Below, piece by piece: positions 45,673 through 56,550 of a DNA stretch of 64,000 nucleotides. The translations under genes and the position numbers were made by a program. Each line of letters begins with the position of its first letter. Positions within the stretch are counted from its first letter, which is position 1. Source of the stretch: Streptomyces sp. NBC_00425 (GTDB lineage: Bacteria; Actinomycetota; Actinomycetes; Streptomycetales; Streptomycetaceae). Under the pieces are notes generated by a model. The model saw only the letters and a program-made list of their open reading frames with translations. It was not told where the DNA came from and did not search any database. The stretch lies in NCBI RefSeq assembly GCF_036030735.1, contig NZ_CP107928.1, forward strand, positions 1,860,001 through 1,924,000. The letters run 5' to 3'.

Positions 45673-45799
45673 GTCCTTTCCGACGTCCACCCGCAGGAAC
45701 GTCTCCGACACCGTCGGGGGCGACGACACGAAAGCCATCTGCCCGAAGGCCCCCGGCACAGGCGCCCCCCGCACGACGCCCCCGAACACGAAGGCCCCG

Positions 45800-46837
45800 A
45801 TGACCGTGAGCAATGTTCCGTCCACGCTGGTGAAACCGGCGGTTGGCCCCGTTCGGGAACCCTCGACAGGTGTGACAGCGGTTCCTCTCGCCCCCGGCGG
45901 AGCGGCCCGGCGGCTGCCGGTGCGTCAGCTCCTGTGTCTGCTTCCGCTCCTGCTGGTCACCGTGGTCGCGGTGCGGCACCGGTCGGTACTCGCCGACGGA
46001 GTCGCGCAGTTGCGCGGCGCCGAGTGGCCCTGGCTGCTGGCCGCGGTCGGCGCGACCTGTCTGACCTGGGTGGCGGCGGCCGTCACCCGGCAGGGCGCGG
46101 TCGTGCAGCGGCTGCCCGGACGGCGGCTGCTGGCTGCGCAGTTCGCGGCGGGCGCGGCCAACCACCTGCTGCCGACGGGGCTGGGCGCGAGCGCGGTCAA
46201 CCTGCGGTTCATGTCGGTGTGCGGGGTGCCGCTGGCCCGTTCCTCGGCGGCCCTCGCGCTGTATCTGCTGGCGGAGGGCGTGGCCCGGGTGGGCCTGCTG
46301 ACCGCGCTGCTGCTCGCCTTCCCGGACGCGCTGCGGCTCGGCCCCCTGCTGCCTGGCGGCTCGTTCGGCCCGCTGCTCGCCGCCCTCGCGACGGTGGCGC
46401 TGGTCGCGGCGGGCGCGCTCGCCTGCGTGCGACGGCTGCGGTCGGCGGTGTGCTCGTTCCTGCGGACCGCGCTCGGCGAGGCGCGTTCGGTGCACTCCCG
46501 GCCCGCCCGGGCGCTCGCGCTGTGGGGCGGCTCGCTGGCGTTCCCGCTGCTGCAGGCGGCCGGCTTCGCCGCCGTGGGGCAGGCGTTGCACCTGCCGGTG
46601 CCCGCGGCGCACATGGCGGTGGCGTACGTGGCGGCCACGGTGGCCGTCGCGCTGGTGCCGACGCCCGGCGGGATCGGCTCGGTGGAGGCGGCGCTGGTGG
46701 TGGCGCTGGTGGCGGCGGGCGGGCCGGTGGCGGTCGCCACCGCCGTGGTCCTCGGCTACCGCATCATCACCGTGTGGCTGCCGTTGGTGCCGGGCGCGCT
46801 GACGCTCGCGGCACTGGTACGCATGAAGATCGTCTGA
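45800..46837 (+). CDS. Lysylphosphatidylglycerol synthase-like flippase domain protein
   Basis: This 345-residue membrane protein probably starts at ATG 45800; GTG 45870 is an alternative. About eight helices carry motifs of the LPG_synthase_TM family: NHLLPTGLGASAVNLRFMSV and VALVPTPGGIGSVEAALVVA with the final YRIITVWLPLVPGAL. Only the membrane domain is present; no aminoacyl transferase domain. Members without that domain are of unknown function and may move lipids. It diverges from the ABC exporter gene. Confidence 0.88.
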   Translation: MTVSNVPSTLVKPAVGPVREPSTGVTAVPLAPGGAARRLPVRQLLCLLPLLLVTVVAVRHRSVLADGVAQLRGAEWPWLLAAVGATCLTWVAAAVTRQGAVVQRLPGRRLLAAQFAAGAANHLLPTGLGASAVNLRFMSVCGVPLARSSAALALYLLAEGVARVGLLTALLLAFPDALRLGPLLPGGSFGPLLAALATVALVAAGALACVRRLRSAVCSFLRTALGEARSVHSRPARALALWGGSLAFPLLQAAGFAAVGQALHLPVPAAHMAVAYVAATVAVALVPTPGGIGSVEAALVVALVAAGGPVAVATAVVLGYRIITVWLPLVPGALTLAALVRMKIV

Positions 46838-47233
46838 TCCGGTCGCCGACGTCGGCCTGCCGCACGCCCGCGCCCGCCGTCGCGGCTCCGACGCGTCGGC
46901 GCGCCGGGGCGTTTTCGGCCGTCCGTGACCACGGGCCCGTCCCGCTACCCCCGGCTCCGCACGGCTGCTCGCTGCTCCTCACCGCTGCTCAGGGCTGCTC
47001 ACGGCCCGGCCGCATGCCTCGGCCCGAGCGGCGCGATGCGGCCGCAGCGACCGGATCCTGCGGTACGAACTGCCGTGCCGGATACGGCAGGATGAGCGGT
47101 CGCGCCCCCGGTGCCCGACCGGGCGGGGGCGCCATCGCACATCCCGGAACCGAACAGGTGACATCGTGACGAGACTTCACATCCGGCCGTCGGCGGCCGC
47201 GTCGGCCGCGGATCGACTTCCCGGAGGTGACCG
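46838..47233. other. Intergenic region upstream of the MscS gene
   Basis: About 400 bases without a convincing gene. It has a short run of GCTGCTC repeats near 46967-47000 and an inverted repeat CTGCCGT/ACGGCAG (47070-47090). The perfect GGAGGTGA ribosome site of the next gene lies at the right end. Confidence 0.5.
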
Positions 47234-48331
47234 GTGAACCGCGCACTGACCCTCGACGACGGCGTCCTCGCCGGAATCGCCCTGGCCACCGGTCTGTTGA
47301 CGGCCTTTCTGTCGCGCACCGTGCTGCGCTGGCTGGCGAAGCACGCCAAGCGCACCAAGTGGAGCGGCGACGACGTCGTCGTGGACGCGCTGCGCACCGT
47401 CGTGCCGTGGGCGGCGATCGCCGGCGGCGCGGCGGCCGCGGCCGCGGTGCTGCCGCTGACCAAGGCGGTCCAGCACACCGTCAACCAGTGTCTGACGGTG
47501 CTGCTGATCTTCGTGGTGACGGTGTCGGCGGCGCGGGTCGTCGCCGGACTGGTGCAGACGGTGACGTCGTCGCGCTCGGGAGTCGCCGGGTCGGCCACCA
47601 TCTTCGTGAACATCACCCGGATCCTGGTCCTGGCGATCGGCTTCCTGGTGATGCTGCAGACGCTGGGCATCTCCATAGCGCCCCTGCTCACCGCTCTCGG
47701 CGTCGGTGGTCTGGCGGTCGCGCTCGCGCTGCAGGACACCCTCGCGAACCTGTTCGCGGGCATCCACATCCTCGCCTCCAAGACCGTCCAGCGCGGTGAC
47801 TACATCAAGCTGAGCAGCGGTGAGGAGGGCTACGTCGAGGACATCAACTGGCGTCAGACGACCGTGCGCGCGCTCTCCAACAACCTGGTCGTCATCCCCA
47901 ACGGCCAGCTCGCGAAGACGAACATGACCAACTACATGCGTCCCGAGCAGCAGTTGACGGTCCTGGTGCAGGTAGGGGTGGCCTACGACAGCGATCTGGA
48001 GCAGGTGGAGCGGGTGACGTCGGAGGTCATCGCGGAGGTCATGACGGGAGTGGACGGCGCCCTGCCCGACCACGAGCCCGCGATCCGCTTCCACACCTTC
48101 GGCGACTCGCGGATCGGCTTCACCGTGATCCTGGGCGTCGGCGAGTTCAGCGACCAGTACCGGATCAAGCACGAGTTCATCAAGCGGCTGCACCGCCGCT
48201 ACCGCGAGGAGGGCATCCGGATCCCGGCGCCGGCCCGCACGGTGGCGTTGCAGTCGGGCGCCGTCGTCATCCCGCAGCAGCGGACCGGCGACGGGGTCGT
48301 GCAGGGCGAGATGCCCGCCCTGCACGACTGA
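47234..48331 (+). CDS. MscS-family mechanosensitive channel
   Basis: This 365-residue protein starts at GTG 47234 with GGAGGTGA upstream. Three or four helices are followed by the pore helix LLTALGVGGLAVALALQDTL and ANLFAGIHIL, then the beta domain with VQRGDYIKLSSGEEGYVEDI and VIPNGQLAKTNMTNYM. The pore helix Gly/Ala packing pattern of MscS is clear. It should open under membrane tension to release solutes. It is convergent with the peptidase gene, with only 15 bases between them. Confidence 0.95.
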   Translation: MNRALTLDDGVLAGIALATGLLTAFLSRTVLRWLAKHAKRTKWSGDDVVVDALRTVVPWAAIAGGAAAAAAVLPLTKAVQHTVNQCLTVLLIFVVTVSAARVVAGLVQTVTSSRSGVAGSATIFVNITRILVLAIGFLVMLQTLGISIAPLLTALGVGGLAVALALQDTLANLFAGIHILASKTVQRGDYIKLSSGEEGYVEDINWRQTTVRALSNNLVVIPNGQLAKTNMTNYMRPEQQLTVLVQVGVAYDSDLEQVERVTSEVIAEVMTGVDGALPDHEPAIRFHTFGDSRIGFTVILGVGEFSDQYRIKHEFIKRLHRRYREEGIRIPAPARTVALQSGAVVIPQQRTGDGVVQGEMPALHD

Positions 48332-48346
48332 CGGCGCTCACTCGGG

Positions 48347-52316
<3,970 letters not shown>

Positions 52317-52351
52317 CGCACGCGGCCCGGCGCCGCACCCGTACGGCACCA

Positions 52352-52387
52352 CCGCGCCCCGACCGGCACCGACCGGCCGGGGCGCGG
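52352..52387. terminator. Hairpin between convergent icd and DUF5713 genes
   Basis: CCGCGCCCCG (52352-52361) pairs with CGGGGCGCGG (52378-52387); an inner CCGG/CCGG pairing extends the stem. Confidence 0.65.
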
Positions 52388-52408
52388 CGCGTCCGCCGCG
52401 GCCCTGGG

Positions 52409-52750
52409 TCACCAGTCCCGGGTGGCGATCAGCTCCTCCACGTCGGCGTCCGCGAAGCCGTAGGACCGGGCGACGAACCGGAAGTCCCCGGCTATCTCCT
52501 CCCGGGCCACGGTCTCGATGTCGCTGCCGGCCTCCCAGAAGGCGTCCTGCAGGGCGTTGAACTCCTCGGTGGCGGCGTGGGTGAGGGCGTACAGCGCGTC
52601 GAGTCCGGCGGGCCGCTCGGCCTCGACGCGCTCGCACAGCCGCAGCAGGATCTCCCTGCCCCGGTCCACCAGGTGATCCGGGTAATAGCCGTCCCGGTAC
52701 AGCGCCTTCAGGAACGCGTGCTCTGCCACCTGCTCGTTCGTCGCCGCCAT
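52409..52750 (-). CDS. DUF5713-like small cytoplasmic protein
   Basis: This 113-residue protein starts at ATG 52750 with GGGAG upstream. It is mostly helical: LKALYRDGYYPDHLVDRGRE, ALYALTHAATEEFNALQDAF, then EIAGDFRFVARSYGFADADV. The combination of FLKALYRDGYYP and ATEEFNxLQ recalls the DUF5713 family of unknown function. Monocistronic. Confidence 0.75.
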   Translation of the reverse strand: MAATNEQVAEHAFLKALYRDGYYPDHLVDRGREILLRLCERVEAERPAGLDALYALTHAATEEFNALQDAFWEAGSDIETVAREEIAGDFRFVARSYGFADADVEELIATRDW

Positions 52751-52836
52751 GCCGCTCCCCCGCTCGGTTGCCCGCCATGCTGTGACGGCGTCTCCGATCA
52801 TGCACCACGCCACTGACAACGCCCTGGAGCAGCCTC

Positions 52837-53634
52837 ATGACCTCCGCCGTACCGTCCTTCGCGTTCCTTCCCGGCGCCGCCGGGTCGCCGGTGATCCTCC
52901 ATGTGCCGCACTCGGCGCGGGAGATACCGGCCGAGGTGCGGGCGGGCATCGTGCTGGGCGACGGGGCGCTGGAGCGGGAGCTGGACCACATCACCGACGC
53001 GCACACCGCGCGGATCGCCGAGGAGGCGGCCCGGCGGGCGGGAACGGCGCCCTGGCGGTTCGTGAACCGGCTGTCGCGCCTGGTCGTCGACCCGGAGCGG
53101 TTCCCGGACGAGCGGGAGGAGATGCGGGCCGTCGGCATGGGCGCCGTCTACACCCGGACCACGCACCGCGAGCCGCTGCGGCCCGAGGACACCGACCCCG
53201 GGCCGCTGCTCGCCCGCTACTTCCGGCCGTACGCCCGGGCGATGGCCGACGCCGTCGGCGAACGGCTCGCCGCCGTCGGACGGGTCGTCGTCATCGACGT
53301 CCACTCCTATCCCGCCGCGCCGCTCCCCTACGAGCTGCACGGCGACGGCCCGCGGCCCGCGGTGTGCCTGGGCACCGACGGCTTCCACACCCCGCCGGAG
53401 CTGGCGGCGGCCGCGCGGACGGCGTTCGGGGAGATCGGCGACACGGGCCTCGACAGCCCGTTCGCGGGGACGTACGTACCGCTCGAGTACTACGGGAAGG
53501 ACGCCCGGGTGAGCGCGCTGATGGTGGAGATCCGCCGGGACACGTACATGAGCGAGCCGGGCGGCCCGGTCGGCCCGGGAGTCACCCGGCTCGCGTCGGC
53601 GCTGGCTGCTCTCGTGGACGCCGTCACCGGCTGA
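52837..53634 (+). CDS. N-formylglutamate amidohydrolase family protein
   Basis: This is a 265-residue protein. It shows VILHVPHSAREIP, LDHITDAHTARIAEEA, RFVNRLSRLVVDPERFPDER, VVVIDVHSYPAAPLPYE and MVEIRRDTYM. These are the conserved metal-site segments of the HutG/N-formylglutamate deformylase family. No other histidine-degradation gene is nearby, so the true substrate may be a different N-acyl amino acid. ATG 52837 is the chosen start. Confidence 0.88.
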   Translation: MTSAVPSFAFLPGAAGSPVILHVPHSAREIPAEVRAGIVLGDGALERELDHITDAHTARIAEEAARRAGTAPWRFVNRLSRLVVDPERFPDEREEMRAVGMGAVYTRTTHREPLRPEDTDPGPLLARYFRPYARAMADAVGERLAAVGRVVVIDVHSYPAAPLPYELHGDGPRPAVCLGTDGFHTPPELAAAARTAFGEIGDTGLDSPFAGTYVPLEYYGKDARVSALMVEIRRDTYMSEPGGPVGPGVTRLASALAALVDAVTG

Positions 53635-53764
53635 GCGCCGTCGACAGCATGTGACCGGCCGGCCGCCCCGCACGACCCGTCCTGAACGGCCTGTCCCACA
53701 TGAGCTGTCCTGAACGACCCGTCCCCCGGCCTGTTCCGCCTGAGCCGTCCGGCGGGGCGAAGGC

Positions 53765-54325
53765 TCAGGCGCGCAGCCACTCCGTGACGACGACGTCCCC
53801 GCCGGTCCGCAGCCGCAGCGCGAACGGGCCGGCGGGCGGTGTCGCGGAGGCGAAGCGGCCCAGGTCGTCGGCGGTGAGCGCGGCGCCGGCCCGGGGGCCG
53901 TGCAGGACCTCGATCGACGCTGGCTGCGGCGGCAGGAGCTGCCCCAGCAGTCCGTCCTCGGTCACCTCGACGTCGACCGTGAGACCGTCCGAGTGGAACG
54001 TCAGCATCCGCGGCACGTCCACCGCCCCCCGCACCGGGACCGCGTCGACCAGCGAGTCGAAGGTCAGCTCGGCGATCCGCGCGTCCAGGTCGTGCAGCGC
54101 GTAGGCCTCGACGGCGGCCCGCCTCAGCTCGGCCGGCACCGGGTCCAAGGCGGCGGCGGCGTCGCGGAGTTCCTCCTCCATCCGGTCGTGGTCGAACTCC
54201 TCGTCGACGAAGGGGACGTCACCGAAGAAGTCGTCCGGCTCACCGTCGTCCACGTGGTCCATGGGGTTCATGCCGTTCTTGCCGTTCATGCCGTTCTTGC
54301 CGTTCATGTCGCTCATGGCGTTCAC
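53765..54325 (-). CDS. Unknown acidic protein coupled to the sigma factor
   Basis: This 186-residue protein is read from GTG 54325, which overlaps the sigma stop (GTGA). The N-terminus holds a short repeat (MNGKNG twice, then MNPMDH), then an acidic segment (GEPDDFFGDVPFVDEEFDHD). A helical region follows (ELRRAAVEAYALHDLDARIA), then a beta-rich C-terminal half. No family is recognised. Translational coupling suggests it works with the sigma factor, perhaps as its regulator or as an effector of the CHAT/subtilase locus. Confidence 0.75.
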   Translation of the reverse strand: MNAMSDMNGKNGMNGKNGMNPMDHVDDGEPDDFFGDVPFVDEEFDHDRMEEELRDAAAALDPVPAELRRAAVEAYALHDLDARIAELTFDSLVDAVPVRGAVDVPRMLTFHSDGLTVDVEVTEDGLLGQLLPPQPASIEVLHGPRAGAALTADDLGRFASATPPAGPFALRLRTGGDVVVTEWLRA

Positions 54326-54897
54326 AGAGCTCCCCGTGCGTCGAGTCGGGCGCGCAGCCGGCGCAGGCACCGCTGGCGCATCGGGCCGATGCTGCCCACG
54401 GCGATGCCCAGGGCGGCCGACACCTCCTGGTAGCTGGGCGGCGGCGAGGCGATCAGCACCCGCAGCAGTTGGCGGCAGCGCTCGCCGAGCGCCTCGAACT
54501 CCTGCCACAGGAACCGCACGCGCTCGCCCTGTGCGGCCGCCTCCTCCGAGTCGAGCACCGACTGCTCGGGCGTGCGGTCCTCGCTGGCCCGGTCGAGCAG
54601 GTGCGGATCGTCGGTCGGGGTGAGCCGGTGCAGCCCCTTGATCACTTTCAGGCACTCGTTGCGGGCGGTGCTCGCGAGCCAGGACCCCGCCTTGTGCGGC
54701 TCGCGGATCCGTCCGAGGTGCTGGGCGAAGCGGAACCAGACGGTCTGGTACACCTCGTGTCCGTCGGCGTCCGAGAGCCGGTGGGCGCGCACGACCGACC
54801 ACACCAGTGGGCTCAGCCCGTCCACCAGGCCCTTCCAGGCCGCCGCGTCGCCGTCGACGGCGGACTGGACGAGCGCGCCGACCTCAGTACGGTCCAC
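54322..54897 (-). CDS. RNA polymerase sigma factor of the CHAT/subtilase locus
   Basis: The protein has about 191 residues from GTG 54897 behind GAGGGG; ATG 54960, eight bases after the subtilase stop, is an alternative. Region 2 is DGLSPLVWSVVRAHRLSDAD and GHEVYQTVWFRFAQHL. Region 4 has RCRQLLRVLIASPPPSYQEV followed by LGIAVGSIGPMRQRCLRRLR. It belongs to the ECF-like sigma-70 group. It lies between the subtilase and the unknown protein in one operon, so its targets may include the divergent CHAT gene. Confidence 0.9.
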   Translation of the reverse strand: MDRTEVGALVQSAVDGDAAAWKGLVDGLSPLVWSVVRAHRLSDADGHEVYQTVWFRFAQHLGRIREPHKAGSWLASTARNECLKVIKGLHRLTPTDDPHLLDRASEDRTPEQSVLDSEEAAAQGERVRFLWQEFEALGERCRQLLRVLIASPPPSYQEVSAALGIAVGSIGPMRQRCLRRLRARLDARGAL

Positions 54898-54967
54898 GGT
54901 CCCACCCCTCGTGTACGGCCTGTCATCGTACGCCGTGGCGGGGTCCGTCCCGGACCTCATGCGGCCC

Positions 54968-56389
54968 TCACGCTGGACCGACCGGGACCGGCCGCCAGGT
55001 GGGCGGCAGCAGGGCCGGCACACGGACGCCCCGCACCTCGGCGAACTCGGCGTTGCCCGCCAGCAGTTGGCGGGCAGCGGCCCGGGGGTCGGTCAGCTGG
55101 TTCGCGCTCATGTGGGCGGCGACCAGGCCCGCCGCCACGGGGGTCGCGAAGGACGTCCCGCTCCAGGACGCGAGCCCCTCGAACATCACCTGGTCCGGCT
55201 TGCCCGGCGCCGCCTGCTGCGCCTCGCTCAACACCCCGGTGTGGCGCGGGGACCGGCAGGTGCAGGAGTAGGCGAAGCCGTAGCGGCAGGCGTCGTAGGT
55301 GGAGTGCTGGTAGACGTACGGAACGGGAGTGCCGAAGCCGGTGAAGGCGCTGACCAGCCGCTCCCCGGGGGCGTACGCCTTCACCCAGGGGCCGTGGTTG
55401 CTGAAGCACGCGCCGAACGCGCCGTCGCCGCGCAGCGCGCCCACCGACAGGACCGCGTCGGCGTGTTCGGGAAGGGCGGCGTAGGCGGCGGGCCAGAACG
55501 GCGCCGCACTCGCGTTGTTGCCGGCGGCCGCGACCAACAGGGTGTGCCGCGAGCGGAGTTCGTCCATGAACGCGGCGACGCCGAGCAGACCGTCGACACG
55601 GCCGTTGGAGGTGCCCGCGGAGATGCTGAGGATGTCGGGCCAGCCGTCCTTGACGGCGTCGAAGAGTCTCTCGCCGAACTCGGACTCCAGGATCGCACCC
55701 GCGTCGTTGAGCGTGCCGCGCACGGTGACGTCGGTGTTCGGCGCGACGGCCGCGACGAGGCCGGCGATGAACGTGCCGTGGCCGACGTACTGCTGGAGGA
55801 CGCCGTCCTCGTCGGTCTCCCGGGCCTGGAGGTCGCCGCCGGTGTGCGCCAGCAGCGGGTAGGAGCGGTAGTCGTGCGTGAGGCCGGTGTCGACGACGAG
55901 GACGCCGACAGCGCGCGCCGGGTCGTGGGCCCACGCCGCGGCGCCGGGGTTGGGCGGCCCGGTGCGCGGCGCGGGCACCGGCTCGTCGCCGGGGCAGGCG
56001 TTCACCGCGATCGACACCACGTGGTTGCGGCTGACCAGCCGGCGGCCCGCGCGTCCCTCCGTCTCCCGCAGCGCGCGCAACGCCCCCGCGACGGCGTGGT
56101 CGGCGGCGCGGCCGCCCTCGCCCGGGTCGCCGACCCGGATACGGGTGATGCCCGACCGGCCCGCCTGCGGGCCCGCGCGGCGCACATGGTCCGGGACGAG
56201 ACCCTCGGTCGCGGTGAAGTGCGTACGGACGGCGTCCTCGACGACCTGGGCCTCCTCGCCGTCACGGGCCAGGACGACGCCCTTCTCGTAGATGAACTCG
56301 GCGGAGTCGTCCGGGCCCATCGCCAACGGGACGTCGGGCAGCGAACGCTGGATCTGGTCGAACTGCTCGTGGAAACGCTGCGGTGCCAT
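54968..56389 (-). CDS. S8 subtilisin-like serine peptidase, apparently cytoplasmic
   Basis: This 473-residue protein starts at ATG 56389 behind GGGGAGGA. There is no signal peptide or membrane segment. A 155-residue N-terminal region precedes the catalytic domain: Asp167 in VGVLVVDTGL, His204 in VGHGTFIAGL, oxyanion Asn291 in VAAAGNNAS and Ser413 in WSGTSFATPVAAG. An insertion with six cysteines nearby (DACRYGFAYSCTCRSPRH) is unusual for a cytoplasmic protein. It is divergent from the CHAT protease and upstream of the sigma factor, which suggests a regulated proteolysis system. Confidence 0.93.
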   Translation of the reverse strand: MAPQRFHEQFDQIQRSLPDVPLAMGPDDSAEFIYEKGVVLARDGEEAQVVEDAVRTHFTATEGLVPDHVRRAGPQAGRSGITRIRVGDPGEGGRAADHAVAGALRALRETEGRAGRRLVSRNHVVSIAVNACPGDEPVPAPRTGPPNPGAAAWAHDPARAVGVLVVDTGLTHDYRSYPLLAHTGGDLQARETDEDGVLQQYVGHGTFIAGLVAAVAPNTDVTVRGTLNDAGAILESEFGERLFDAVKDGWPDILSISAGTSNGRVDGLLGVAAFMDELRSRHTLLVAAAGNNASAAPFWPAAYAALPEHADAVLSVGALRGDGAFGACFSNHGPWVKAYAPGERLVSAFTGFGTPVPYVYQHSTYDACRYGFAYSCTCRSPRHTGVLSEAQQAAPGKPDQVMFEGLASWSGTSFATPVAAGLVAAHMSANQLTDPRAAARQLLAGNAEFAEVRGVRVPALLPPTWRPVPVGPA

Positions 56390-56550
56390 GGCATGTCCTC
56401 CCCTGCAAGCCGGTGGTCGTCAGAGTGAGCCGCGAGGCGGTCGTCTGATACAGGTGGTGCGACGGCGGATGAGGGTGGTGCGGTTGCGGCCGCGCGCGCC
56501 TTCGTCGCGAACCGGTGTGGTGTGCGGCTCCGAGCACTACCATCCCTGGG

